Of a stretch of DNA of 64,000 nucleotides, positions 16,689 through 25,053 are shown in pieces (the first letter of the stretch is position 1; the number at the start of each line of letters is the position of its first letter). Location of the stretch: NCBI GenBank assembly GCA_028692715.1, contig JAQUWU010000009.1:1-64000 (forward strand). Direction: 5' to 3'. The position numbers were made by a program, and so were the translations under genes. Below the pieces are notes generated by a model, which worked only from the letters and a program-made list of their open reading frames with translations, was not told the origin of the DNA and ran no database searches. The DNA is from Paludibacter sp. Its GTDB lineage: Bacteria; Bacteroidota; Bacteroidia; Bacteroidales; Paludibacteraceae.

Positions 16689-16802
16689 GAATTATATAAA
16701 TACTATAGAAAAGTCTTACGATTAATTTTGTAAGGCTTTTTTTTATTTATTATGGCTGAGTTATTTATTTGAAATTCATTTTTACTACAAAATTAATGAC
16801 TG
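15992..16802 (+). repeat. Upstream copy of the ~810-bp tsf direct repeat
   Basis: Positions 15992-16802 and 20251-21060 are direct repeats differing at only a handful of bases, for example TTTTAAACG/TTTCAAACG, GTTACGTTG/GTTACCTTG, and one T fewer in the terminator run. The repeat starts mid-gene and ends after ATTAATGACTG. The MBOAT and SGNH-like genes lie between the copies. Confidence 0.95.
16709..16744 (+). terminator. tsf terminator
   Basis: Inverted repeat AAAGTCTTAC / GTAAGGCTTT followed by eight T residues. The same terminator is duplicated after the truncated copy near 20968-21002, with one T fewer. Confidence 0.85.
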
Positions 16803-16838
16803 TTGTTCGGTAAACTTTGCAGTGGTGGTTCTTATTTT

Positions 16839-16997
16839 AGATTTCTCACTTTGTCCTGCCTCCAGTAGGTAGGTCGAAATGACAGTCTGCATTTTATATT
16901 TTTGGAGGGGGTTGGTAGGCGGCGAAGTCGCCTACCAACCCCCTCCAACACAAAAAACGTTATAGTAATCTGTCATTCAGAGCGAAGCGAAGAATCT
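16839..16997. mobile_element. MITE family D with a 20-bp perfect hairpin
   Basis: The left end (AGATTTCTCACTTTGTC ... GAAATGACAG, 16839-16884) is an imperfect inverted repeat of the right end (CTGTCATTCAG...GAAGAATCT, 16970-16997). Between them, stem 16902-16921 pairs perfectly with 16929-16948 around GCGAAGT, giving a very stable GC-rich hairpin. The left part holds CCTGCCTCCAGTAGGTAGG, related to the palindrome in families B and C. No coding capacity. Confidence 0.65.
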
Positions 16998-17532
16998 GAT
17001 TTTTTTTTACTGGACAATAATAAAAATTTATGACTGAATTTGTAATACCGTATGCATCCTTAGTTATCCCCTTTATGTGGCACAAATGCAACGCATAATA
17101 TCAGCAAACTACATTCAAGTAAGAGCGAAACATCTCATTCTATAACCGCAAGACGGGTGATGGTATGAAGAATGTATGTTTGGGTGGTTCTCTATGTCGT
17201 TTTCATAAGTAATTCTTTTAATATGAAAAAGGTGCTTGACAAAACCATTACTGATTTTAGGCACTTTGTATGTTGAATATATCTCAGATTCATTTTTATT
17301 TATGATTTTTTCGGCTGTGCACGTTAATTCGTCATTCTGTTTTTTTTTGTTTCTATTATTTCGTCGGTACGCATGTGGTTATTCAGTTGTTCACACATGT
17401 AATCAACTACAACTACATTCTACAAATCCTCACGAAAAGATACAAAAAAAACGAAAATTATCAGTAACTTTGTTCTTTTTTTTGTGGGAAAATTATCTTG
17501 CAAAAATCAATTATACTTGATCACTAAATACC
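16998..17532. other. Non-coding DNA upstream of the MBOAT gene
   Basis: Contains a GC-richer stretch (17095-17190) unlike the neighbouring AT-rich spacers, and then AT-rich DNA. TAACTTTG at 17465-17472 is a likely -7 box for the MBOAT gene, without a clear -33 TTG. A 94-codon open frame (17236-17520) is rich in Phe and Cys and has no recognisable family; I do not support it as a gene. Confidence 0.5.
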
Positions 17533-18993
17533 ATGATTTTCACTTCAATAGGATTTGCAATATTTTTACCTGTAGTTTTTCTACTCTATTGGTTTGCAAC
17601 AAAAGGAAATTTTAAATTCCAGAATATCCTATTACTTGTTTCAAGCTATTTTTTTTACGGTTGCTGGGACTGGCGCTTTTTGTTTTTACTCCTCTTCTCC
17701 ACTTCACTTGATTTTGTGACAGGTTTAAAAATTCACGATGCTGAAAATAAAAGCACAAAAAAAATCTGGTTTTGGTTGAGTATTTGTGTGAATCTAGGAT
17801 TCTTAGGTGTTTTTAAATACTATAATTTCTTTGCAACTTCTTTTGCCGAAGGACTCTCTTCGGTGGGTGTTTATGCAGATTTTTGGACATTAAATATTAT
17901 TTTGCCTGTCGGTATTTCCTTCTACACTTTTCATGGATTATCTTATGTGATTGATACTTACAATGACAAGATTAAACCCGAAAGAAACTTCATAAATTAC
18001 GCTGTTTTTGTTTCATTCTTTCCTTTGCTTGTAGCAGGTCCCATTGAAAGAGCCACTCATTTATTACCCCAGATTATAAAAAAAAGAGAATTCGACTACT
18101 TAAAAGCGGTGGACGGCATGCGTCAGATTCTCTGGGGTTTGTTCAAAAAAATGGTAGTGGCTGATAATTGTGCAGAAATTAGCAACCATATTTTTGGGAC
18201 CTACCAAGCCCAAAGTGGAAGTATGCTTTTTTTGGGAGCCGTTGCCTTTGCTTTTCAAATATATGGTGACTTTTCGGGTTACTCAGATATTGCTATTGGG
18301 ACTGCCAAACTTTTTGGGATTGATCTTCTGCGAAATTTTGCCTATCCCTATTTTTCAAGAGATATTGCAGAATTTTGGAGACGATGGCATATTTCACTCA
18401 CATCATGGCTAAAAGATTATCTATACATCCCTCTGGGCGGTAGTAGAGGAACGAAAGCCAAAGTAATACGGAATACACTCGTGATTTTTTTAGTTAGTGG
18501 TTTTTGGCACGGGGCTAACTGGACATTTATCGCATGGGGGGGATTTCATGCCTTATTTTTTTTACCTTTAATCCTGTGGAAATCCAATCGAAAAAACATC
18601 AATATTGTTGCGGAAGGAAAGAGGCTTCCAAGTTTTAAAGATTCATTTCAAATACTTTCTACTTTCTTTTTGGTTACTGTCGGCTGGATATTTTTTCGGG
18701 CGGAAACAATCGAAAAAGCAGCAGCTTATATCAAAAGGATGTTTAGTTTTGACACAAACTATTTCGACACATCAGCATTTACTGATTTAAGTGGAAGCTT
18801 ATCTGGTTTTACACTTTTATTTTCAGTGCTCTCGGTTTTAGTGTTAATTTTAGTGGAGTGGAATAACCGGGATAAAATGCATGGATTTGATGTATCAAAT
18901 AAAAAATTCAGATGGCCAATGTATATCGCCTTGTGCCTGTCAATTTATATCTGTCAGGGCGGTTCATCAGCATTTATCTATTTTCAATTTTAG
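17533..18993 (+). CDS. MBOAT-family membrane O-acyltransferase
   Basis: A 486-residue polytopic membrane protein of the AlgI/DltB-like MBOAT family, which moves acyl (often acetyl) groups across the membrane onto exported polysaccharides or other envelope polymers. Diagnostic stretches are LLLVSSYFFYGCWDW, ILPVGISFYTFHGLSYVID, FFPLLVAGPIERA, YGDFSGYSDIAIG, FWRRWHISLTSWLKDYLYIP and VSGFWHGANWTFIAWG. The His in GFWHGANW (near residue 326) is the catalytic histidine. It is separated by 3 bp from an SGNH-like gene, the usual partnership in which the MBOAT supplies acyl groups and the SGNH protein completes transfer. Both sit between the two tsf copies and may have arrived as a unit. The acceptor polymer is unknown. 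Confidence 0.93.
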   Translation: MIFTSIGFAIFLPVVFLLYWFATKGNFKFQNILLLVSSYFFYGCWDWRFLFLLLFSTSLDFVTGLKIHDAENKSTKKIWFWLSICVNLGFLGVFKYYNFFATSFAEGLSSVGVYADFWTLNIILPVGISFYTFHGLSYVIDTYNDKIKPERNFINYAVFVSFFPLLVAGPIERATHLLPQIIKKREFDYLKAVDGMRQILWGLFKKMVVADNCAEISNHIFGTYQAQSGSMLFLGAVAFAFQIYGDFSGYSDIAIGTAKLFGIDLLRNFAYPYFSRDIAEFWRRWHISLTSWLKDYLYIPLGGSRGTKAKVIRNTLVIFLVSGFWHGANWTFIAWGGFHALFFLPLILWKSNRKNINIVAEGKRLPSFKDSFQILSTFFLVTVGWIFFRAETIEKAAAYIKRMFSFDTNYFDTSAFTDLSGSLSGFTLLFSVLSVLVLILVEWNNRDKMHGFDVSNKKFRWPMYIALCLSIYICQGGSSAFIYFQF

Positions 18994-18996
18994 TAC

Positions 18997-19971
18997 ATGA
19001 AGAAATTCTTAATCTATATTCTCGGCTTATCAATAGTAATCATTTTACTATTTTCACTTATCACTTTTATTACTGATAAAGGACTGGAGAAGTCGGAATA
19101 TGGCAATTTGAAAGAATGGAGTGATATTTTTGATAAAAAGATTCATTCGAATATTGTCATTCAGGGAAGTTCGCGTGCGTGGGTGCAGTTCAATACCTAT
19201 ATTCTTGATTCTGTTTTAAATGCAGATGCCTATAATATGGGGATGGATGGCACTCCTTTTGACCTGCAATATGTAAAGTACAAGTCCTATGTAGAGAGCA
19301 ACAAATATCCTGAACTAATTCTCCAAAACGTTGACTGGGATACAATGGATAAAAATATACCAGTATTCCAAAAATATCAATTGCTACCGTTTTTGAACAA
19401 CCATTATTTTGGCGAACAACTGTTGAACAACAATATAATACCTTACAAAGATGTTTATTTACCGTTTTTAAAATATACAGGAGAACCAAAAGCTATTCAG
19501 GTTGGAATTGCCGAGTATTTTGGCATTAAGCACTATGCATCTCCTAAGCATAAAGGATTTATGAGTGTTGAAGAAAACTGGAATGAAAGTAATTTTAAAA
19601 AGAGAAAGAATGGAGGTAAAGTTCATTGGGTAAAGGATCCTGAAGTGGAGAAACTTTTTATTGAATTCTTACAGGATTGTCAAAGTAAAAACATAAAAGT
19701 CGTTTTGGTTTTTGCACCTTATTACCATGAACTTGACAATATAATTATAGACATGACCGGATTAAAAACTTACTATAGAAATATAGCAAAAGAATTTAAA
19801 GTTGATTTTTTAGATTTTTCAACAGATTCGATTTCTAATGATAAAAAATACTTCTACAATGCTAGTCATTTGAATAAAAAAGGAGATGAAATATTTACTT
19901 TGGAATTAGCAAGAATGCTGAAAGAAATGCAAATTGTTAAATCTGCGAACGCAAATCAATCAGATAAATGA
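18997..19971 (+). CDS. SGNH-hydrolase-like partner of the MBOAT protein
   Basis: A 324-residue protein with one N-terminal membrane anchor (about 5-26) and an extracytoplasmic SGNH/GDSL-like domain. The nucleophile block is IVIQGSSRAW (Ser58 or Ser59). The mid-domain has YNMGMDGTPFDL with the conserved Asn/Gly region, and the C-terminal block NASHLNKKGDEIF carries the likely catalytic His (about 291). This layout matches the DltD/AlgX-like proteins coded beside MBOAT acyltransferases, which finish O-acylation outside the membrane. It starts 3 bp after the MBOAT stop. No polymer-synthesis genes are nearby, so the target cannot be named. Only a weak inverted repeat (AAAGGCCTTT) follows the gene. 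Confidence 0.75.
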   Translation: MKKFLIYILGLSIVIILLFSLITFITDKGLEKSEYGNLKEWSDIFDKKIHSNIVIQGSSRAWVQFNTYILDSVLNADAYNMGMDGTPFDLQYVKYKSYVESNKYPELILQNVDWDTMDKNIPVFQKYQLLPFLNNHYFGEQLLNNNIIPYKDVYLPFLKYTGEPKAIQVGIAEYFGIKHYASPKHKGFMSVEENWNESNFKKRKNGGKVHWVKDPEVEKLFIEFLQDCQSKNIKVVLVFAPYYHELDNIIIDMTGLKTYYRNIAKEFKVDFLDFSTDSISNDKKYFYNASHLNKKGDEIFTLELARMLKEMQIVKSANANQSDK

Positions 19972-20233
19972 GCATTTAAACTGAAAGGCCTTTTTATCAT
20001 TTTCTTGTATATCGTGTAAATATGTTGGTTAACATATAATAATAACTTCTTCGCATCAATTACTAATTATACTATGGTTATTGCCGTTGCTACAAACAAA
20101 TAGTATCAATTAGACTAACTTGCCCCTACCTTCCACAGTTAAGGTTGAAATGGCTATATTTTTTGTACAAATTGTCAAAAAATAAAAATACAATTGCTTA
20201 AATTATTAACTTGATAAAAGAAAGAAAATTAAA

Positions 20234-21144
20234 AATATCGATATTATAGCTTCAAAACAAAAATCTTTAGATGAATTAAATGCATTGCAAATTGATGGTC
20301 GTTTAATCTCTGACTTGATTATTGAAAAGACAGGCGTTACCGGTGAAAAAATGGAATTGGATTATTACGAATTTGTTGAAGGTGGAACAACAACAGCCTA
20401 TATTCACCCGGGAAATAAATTAGCTACTGTAGTTGCATTTGCTGAAAAAGATGCAGAATACGAAACGATTCGTGGCTTGGCAATGCACATTGCAGCAATG
20501 TCGCCGATAGCTATTGATGAATCAGCTGTACCTCAAAAGATTAAAGATAACGAGCTGGCTGTAGCTATCGAAAAAACCAAAATAGAACTTGTTGCAAAAG
20601 AAGTTGAAGTAGCGTTGAAAAAAGCGGGAATTAATCCTACTCACGTTGATAGCGAAGCTCACAATGAATCAAATATGTCAAAAGGCTGGATTACAGCAGA
20701 AGATGCAGCAAAAGCCCGCGAAATTAAAACAACGGTTATTGCAGAAAAATCAGCGAGTCTACCTGAACAGAAAGTAAACAGTATTGCTGCTGGACGTATG
20801 GCGAAATTCTTCAAAGAATATACCCTTTTAGATCAAAAATATGAAGGAGGCAGTGAAGAAGCAGGAAAAATTACTGTAAAAGAATTGCTTGCAAAAAAAC
20901 ACTATACCTGTGTTGCTTTCAAACGTGTTACCTTGAATCAGGAATAAGAATTATATAAATACTATAGAAAAGTCTTACGATTAATTTTGTAAGGCTTTTT
21001 TTATTTATTATGGCTGAATTATTTATTTGGAATTCATTTTTACTACAAAATTAATGACTGAGTTTGTATTTTAATAAAAACACAAACTGTCCTATACTGA
21101 TAATATTTTTAAAAAATAAAATTTATAATATCGATATTATAGCT
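20234..21144 (+). repeat. 18-bp direct repeats flanking the truncated tsf copy
   Basis: AATATCGATATTATAGCT occurs at 20234-20251, directly at the start of the duplicated block, and again at 21127-21144, 66 bp after its end. The core AATATCGATATT is a perfect palindrome. The second copy lies 20-37 bp upstream of a TATATTTG box (21164-21171) that would serve the response-regulator gene at 21326. The pair could mark an insertion, or be a duplicated regulatory site. Confidence 0.8.
20251..20947 (+). pseudogene. tsf: 5'-truncated duplicate of tsf
   Basis: This copies codons from about 102 to the stop of the intact tsf at 15690, plus 113 bp of 3' flank with its terminator. It lacks the N-terminal UBA-like domain and the TDFVAKN core that contact EF-Tu, so it could not act as an exchange factor. 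Only a TTG (20285) is available near the start, and no promoter box is visible upstream. The frame is intact for 220 codons with very few substitutions, which means a recent duplication or continuing gene conversion. The 16803-20250 segment with the MBOAT pair lies between the copies. Confidence 0.9.
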
Positions 21145-21325
21145 CGAAATATAAAAATATATATATATTTGCAGTATAGATTAAATTTTATAAGCTATTC
21201 TACAACAAATAGATAGGTGTGTAGTATTCTGTATTAGTAAGCCCGAATTAATTATTACTTCTATTGTAACAATTAATAAAGAGTCAATAGGAATTAACAT
21301 TATTTAATTATTTAAATTAAAAGCT

Positions 21326-21940
21326 ATGATTAAAATATTTATAGTCGACGATCATGAAATTGTACGTGAGGGACTAAAACAAATTCTATTGGATGACACG
21401 GAATTTGATGTTGTTGGAGAGGCGAGAGATGGTGTTGAATTATTTAAAAAAATTAGAAATCTAAATTCTGATATCATTTTAATGGATTTAAATCTACCAG
21501 GGAAAAATGGCAATGAACTAATAATGGAACTTAAGAAGAAAAAAATTAAATCGAAAGTGTTAGTGTTGACAATAAATCCCGAACAACGATTTGCTCTAAA
21601 ATCATTTAAAGCTGGTGCTTCCGGTTTTATCGATAAAAGTTCGGCAGTTGACGATTTGGTAACTGCCATTCACACTGTTTATGAAACCGGAAGATATTTG
21701 AGTCCGGCTTTTGCCGAACAAATTGCTTTCGATAGTTTAACGAGTGTTGACAGTAAAAATCATCAATTGACTTACAATGAACTAAAATTTGCAATGATGC
21801 TTAACGAAGGGCATGATGTGAAGAATATAGCTTCTGACCTCGGAATTGATCATGCCAATGCAGTAGCTATAAAAAGAAAAATCTTTAAAAAACTGAATAT
21901 TAAGAGTTATATTGATTTGGTCCATTATTTCAGAAACTAA
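21326..21940 (+). CDS. NarL/FixJ-type response regulator (orphan)
   Basis: A 204-residue two-domain regulator. Receiver domain (1-120): acidic pocket VDDH (Asp8, Asp9), phospho-acceptor Asp54 in ILMDLNLPG, switch Thr82 in LVLTIN, and Lys104 in GFIDKSS; all key residues are present. The C-terminal helix-turn-helix (about 145-204) is of LuxR type (LTYNELKFAMMLNEG...IASDLGIDHANAVAIKRKIFKKL), though more divergent than usual in the recognition helix. No histidine kinase is adjacent. TATATTTG (21164-21171) is a probable -7 box, giving a leader of about 150 nt; one copy of an 18-bp direct repeat lies just upstream of it. A strong terminator follows. Target genes unknown. Confidence 0.9.
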   Translation: MIKIFIVDDHEIVREGLKQILLDDTEFDVVGEARDGVELFKKIRNLNSDIILMDLNLPGKNGNELIMELKKKKIKSKVLVLTINPEQRFALKSFKAGASGFIDKSSAVDDLVTAIHTVYETGRYLSPAFAEQIAFDSLTSVDSKNHQLTYNELKFAMMLNEGHDVKNIASDLGIDHANAVAIKRKIFKKLNIKSYIDLVHYFRN

Positions 21941-21961
21941 AAATTGAGTTTAGATAAAAAT

Positions 21962-22011
21962 AAAAATATCCGCTACAATTAGTCAATTGATTTATTGTAA
22001 CGGATATTTTT
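21962..22011 (+). terminator. Terminator after the response regulator
   Basis: AAAAATATCCGCTACAAT (21962-21979) pairs with ATTGTAACGGATATTTTT (21994-22011) with one mismatch; a further T follows. Confidence 0.8.
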
Positions 22012-22019
22012 TATTCTAT

Positions 22020-22203
22020 GACTGAACTTCGAAAAGTAATTTTTGAATCTACCTGATGGCAGACAGGCGCAAATTACGCAAATTATGCAAGTTTACACAA
22101 AAGATAAATCACATATTCTATAGGTTTATATATATTTGCGATTTTCAGTGTTATTTGTGCCTACCTGCTGTAGGCAGGTTCTACTCTTTTTCGGAGTGGA
22201 CTC
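22020..22203 (-). mobile_element. MITE family B, copy 2
   Basis: The ends GACTGAACTTCGAAAAGTA and (on the other strand) GAGTCCACTCCGAAAAAGAG are imperfect inverted repeats. Internal palindromes CCTGATGGCAGACAGG and CCTACCTGCTGTAGGCAGG match copy 1 at 9269-9464 in opposite orientation. A direct repeat TTCTAT flanks it at 22014-22019 and 22204-22209. No coding capacity. Confidence 0.75.
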
Positions 22204-22214
22204 TTCTATTAAAT

Positions 22215-23642
22215 TTATAATTTAATTAGCTTTTTGATGATAGTTTTTTGCAATAAATTGATTTTAGCAAAATAAATACCTCCCGGTTTATTCAGTAAAT
22301 TTATATTAAGATTAACTCCCGAAATATCGGATATTTTAATTCCAGCAGAATTATATATTTCTATCATTAGTGGAGTATTTTCGGGATTTTTAATTGTAAA
22401 TATCCCATTTGATGCGGAAGGATAAATATCAACAAAGTTCTTATCAGTTGTTTCATTCAAACCGGTATATACAATTCCAGATTTAAACATCATTTTATCT
22501 ATAACTAATTTAGAACCTATAAATGCTAAGTTTGTATTATTCCAGGACGAAGATATAATATTTAGAATTACACTGTCAGGTGCTTGCCCCACTTCAAAAG
22601 GTAATTCTATGTATCGATATTCGGTTGCGGCATCAAGCGAAACCATTCTCCAGTCGAAGTTCGTTCCGTTTTTCTTGAAATCAATACTTACTTCAGCAAG
22701 ATCGGTTGAGGATGGAATATATTTATACCAAAACGTTAAAGTGTCAATCCTATTGCTAAACGGAGTTCCTCCAAGGTTACAATTACAACTATTACTCCAA
22801 TATCCTGTTGTGATATACCCCGGTTGAGTTCTTTCTATAATATTGTTGTTTATATCTTTTTCTTGTCCCAAATAGGATGTTAATTCTATGGCGAAATCAC
22901 CATCTTTTGCTGCTGTTGTTCTAGTAATACCATCCATTCTTTTATCATTAGGATTCCATGCATCTAGAGTTATCGGAGTAGTATAATCCGTCCAGTTCTC
23001 AAAATCTCCATTCATCAAAGTTGGTTGACTAACAACTCCAGTGAATGAAACACTGTCTAAATAAAGAGTACTACCTACAACTCCACCATCATTAGCTGAA
23101 AAATCGCTCGATACTGCCCCAAAAATTACCGAATCAGGTGTTTGTGAAAGAGCAGGATTCAATGTAAAATCAAATAAACTGTATTCGTTTTTTACACCTC
23201 CAATTTTAAAAACGTAATTACCAATACTACTTCCAGACTTCCTAAAAACAATCATAATCAAAGCTGAATCGGCAGAAGCTACATTGTATTTGTAATAACC
23301 TCTTATTCCTGTTGGCATTTGATTGTATTCGAATCCATTTTTCCAAGTACTCATATCACCTTCACCAGGATCGGAATTTATAAAATAACACATCGAAGAT
23401 CCATACTCTGTTGAAATTGTAGAAAGCTTTACAGCAAATTGTCCATGATAAAAATCAGTTGTCTTTGTTAAATTAAATGGTGTTTCATCGTAATGTGATT
23501 GAAGGTTAGATGAATAAGGGTAGTTTTCGGGTAAACTGTAAGTCGTAGAACTCCAGTTTTCGAAGTTTCCGTTAGGAATAATATCAGTTGCTTGTAGCAC
23601 AAATGAAAACAGAAGAAAACACAAGAGATTAAGTTTTTTCAT
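22215..23642 (-). CDS. T9SS-sorted secreted protein with two jelly-roll-like repeats
   Basis: A 475-residue exported protein. The start used is the ATG at 23642, giving a normal signal peptide (MKKLNLLCFLLFSFVLQATD); a promoter lies across the upstream in-frame codons, which excludes the longer frame. Two homologous modules follow, one starting IIPNGNFENWSS, the other LMNGDFENWTDYTTP, each with a xxFAVKLST/FAIELTS strand. They resemble carbohydrate-binding or PCMD-like domains. The last 75 residues (VDIYPSASNGIFTI, then IYNSAGIKISD, then GIYFAKI and KKLIKL) are a type A T9SS sorting domain, removed on export when the protein is anchored or released. Ligand or enzymatic function is unknown. 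Confidence 0.85.
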   Translation of the reverse strand: MKKLNLLCFLLFSFVLQATDIIPNGNFENWSSTTYSLPENYPYSSNLQSHYDETPFNLTKTTDFYHGQFAVKLSTISTEYGSSMCYFINSDPGEGDMSTWKNGFEYNQMPTGIRGYYKYNVASADSALIMIVFRKSGSSIGNYVFKIGGVKNEYSLFDFTLNPALSQTPDSVIFGAVSSDFSANDGGVVGSTLYLDSVSFTGVVSQPTLMNGDFENWTDYTTPITLDAWNPNDKRMDGITRTTAAKDGDFAIELTSYLGQEKDINNNIIERTQPGYITTGYWSNSCNCNLGGTPFSNRIDTLTFWYKYIPSSTDLAEVSIDFKKNGTNFDWRMVSLDAATEYRYIELPFEVGQAPDSVILNIISSSWNNTNLAFIGSKLVIDKMMFKSGIVYTGLNETTDKNFVDIYPSASNGIFTIKNPENTPLMIEIYNSAGIKISDISGVNLNINLLNKPGGIYFAKINLLQKTIIKKLIKL

Positions 23643-23685
23643 GATAATAAATTTTAGAAGTGAAAGGATTAGATGCTTTTCTGAA

Positions 23686-23716
23686 CAAATATACAAATAT
23701 GTTTTAAATAAAACAA
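23686..23716 (-). promoter_or_regulatory. Promoter of the T9SS cargo gene
   Basis: On the minus strand TTG (23716-23714), a 20-bp spacer and TATATTTG (23693-23686). Transcription would start near 23680, 38 bp before the ATG at 23642. Confidence 0.65.
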
Positions 23717-23761
23717 AATAATGTAAATATGTGTATTTATAAATTGTTGGTTGTTTTTGTA

Positions 23762-23941
23762 ACTACTCAGCCCCCCAACCCCTCCCTCCTACGTTAGGAG
23801 GTAAACACCTAAAGGGGGAGTTCTGGAGCGACATTCATCATTTATGCGCTTTAATTTGGCTATTTTTTTGTGAAAATTTCATTTTTTTTTACTTTGCAAT
23901 TTTCCTAAAAACGTCAATTGAAGTACTTCTTGAAGTGCTGA
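23762..23941 (-). mobile_element. MITE family A, copy 2 (inverted)
   Basis: Reverse complement of 5853-6012, nearly identical across about 160 bp, with about 20 extra bp (CCTCCTACGTTAGGAGG region) in the C-rich part. One end is intact (ACTACTCAGC) and the other degraded (GTGCTGACTTG). A short direct repeat TTGTTTTT flanks it at 23751-23758 and 23950-23957. The rest of the 23643-24128 gap holds a TATATTTG box at 24013-24020 for the next gene. Confidence 0.75.
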
Positions 23942-24128
23942 CTTGTCACTTGTTTTTCAATTTGTCTGCTTAACAAATTATCTTAACCGATAAAATTGTG
24001 AAAATAAATATTTATATTTGCAGAGAGAATTCTAAATTTATTATTCTTGTCAACTAGTCATTTTTTTAATATTAATACTTGTTCAAGGAAATAACCCAAC
24101 AATTATTTTAAGCACAAAGGACTAAAAA

Positions 24129-24491
24129 ATGAAAAAACTATTTTTTTATTTAACGATTTCGGTTGTATTTTCAACGTTTGTTTTTGCTCAATCAAATCAG
24201 AAACTGCTCACTAAAAAGTTCCAATATTGTGAACTAAAATACACAAACGGAAGATATATGGAATATGACAATGGTGTCAGAAAAAAAGGCTGGGGAGCGA
24301 ATTACTTATCTGATATCAATGGACGTCCTTTAAAATTCGAAACGTCGGTCGATGCGTTAAATTATATGGGTGAAACTGGTTGGGAGTTAGTACAAATGTA
24401 TGTTGAAAAAACAGGTGATGCTGTTTCAGTAGTTGCAACTCACTATATGATGAAAAAGGAAATATTGGTGGAAGAAAGAATTATAAAATAA
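24129..24491 (+). CDS. Small exported protein of unknown function
   Basis: A 120-residue protein with a signal peptide (1-20, ending FVFAQS). The mature part includes KFQYCELKYTNGRYMEYDNG, then SVDALNYMGETGWELVQMYV, which resembles the WELV motif of DUF4177-like small proteins, and VVATHYMMKKEI. It would be periplasmic or surface-located. TATATTTG at 24013-24020 is a likely -7 box, giving a leader of about 100 nt. A bidirectional terminator separates it from the convergent gene downstream. Beyond the weak DUF4177-like resemblance, no function can be given. Confidence 0.75.
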   Translation: MKKLFFYLTISVVFSTFVFAQSNQKLLTKKFQYCELKYTNGRYMEYDNGVRKKGWGANYLSDINGRPLKFETSVDALNYMGETGWELVQMYVEKTGDAVSVVATHYMMKKEILVEERIIK

Positions 24492-24511
24492 ATGGAAAGG
24501 ATTAAAAAAAT

Positions 24512-24553
24512 AAAAATCGGGAGATGAATGTTTTAATTTATCTCCCAATTTTT
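24512..24553. terminator. Bidirectional terminator
   Basis: AAAAATCGGGAGAT (24512-24525) and ATCTCCCAATTTTT (24540-24553) pair between two convergent genes and run into the stop codon of the minus-strand one. Confidence 0.7.
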
Positions 24554-25053
24554 ATACGATATGAAATTTCAATGGGAAGATTCAAATAGCTGTATATCTG
24601 TCCATAAACGGAATATGCAGTGCAATTTGAATAACAAAGTCCGGAATATATCGAAAAAGTGGATTTTGTATTTAGGTTAAATTCAATACCACCGGTTCCG
24701 CTTAATCCCCAAACATATAAATTTTTCTGTCTGAAAGCAGCTACGCCTTGTTGAGTCATGGCTTTTAATGTCCAATTCCATTTTGGACTTGTCTCTTTTG
24801 TGTATTTTATTCCTAAGTTCGCTGTTAAGTCCATACCCCACGGTACAAAACTCATTTCAGTTCCAATGATAGTTTGCAACTTTGGTTTCAATGTATATAA
24901 ATAATCAATCCCGAACGAACCGCCTCTTCCTCCAATGGAGTAATCTGTCAAAATTCCATATCTCGACTGAATATTTACTGAAATCTCCTGTGCATTTGTT
25001 TCAACTGAAAAAATAAGAATTAAAGCAAAAATGAGTGAGTAAATTCGATTCAT
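24538..25053 (-). CDS. Probable outer-membrane beta-barrel protein
   Basis: A 171-residue protein with a signal peptide (1-21, ending VETNAQE) and repeated amphipathic beta strands containing YGILTDYSIGGRGGSFGIDY, TANLGIKYTK and LYVWGLSGTGGIEFNLN, ending in IEISYRIKIGR. The size fits a small 8-stranded barrel. Its ATG overlaps the stop of the alpha/beta-hydrolase gene by 4 bp (25050-25053), so the two are translationally coupled and probably work at the same envelope location. No named family was recognised. Confidence 0.6.
   Translation of the reverse strand: MNRIYSLIFALILIFSVETNAQEISVNIQSRYGILTDYSIGGRGGSFGIDYLYTLKPKLQTIIGTEMSFVPWGMDLTANLGIKYTKETSPKWNWTLKAMTQQGVAAFRQKNLYVWGLSGTGGIEFNLNTKSTFSIYSGLCYSNCTAYSVYGQIYSYLNLPIEISYRIKIGR

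Noticed and set aside
17236-17520. 94-residue hydrophobic protein upstream of the MBOAT gene
   Set aside because: Composition is that of translated AT-rich spacer, the MBOAT promoter box lies inside it, and no family is recognisable.
17533-19971. Alginate acetylation genes
   Set aside because: MBOAT plus SGNH-like pairs act on many polymers, and no alginate or other polymer synthesis gene is nearby.
20285-20947. Second functional EF-Ts
   Set aside because: It lacks the N-terminal UBA-like domain and the TDFVAKN core, and has no promoter or ATG; a truncated duplicate fits better.
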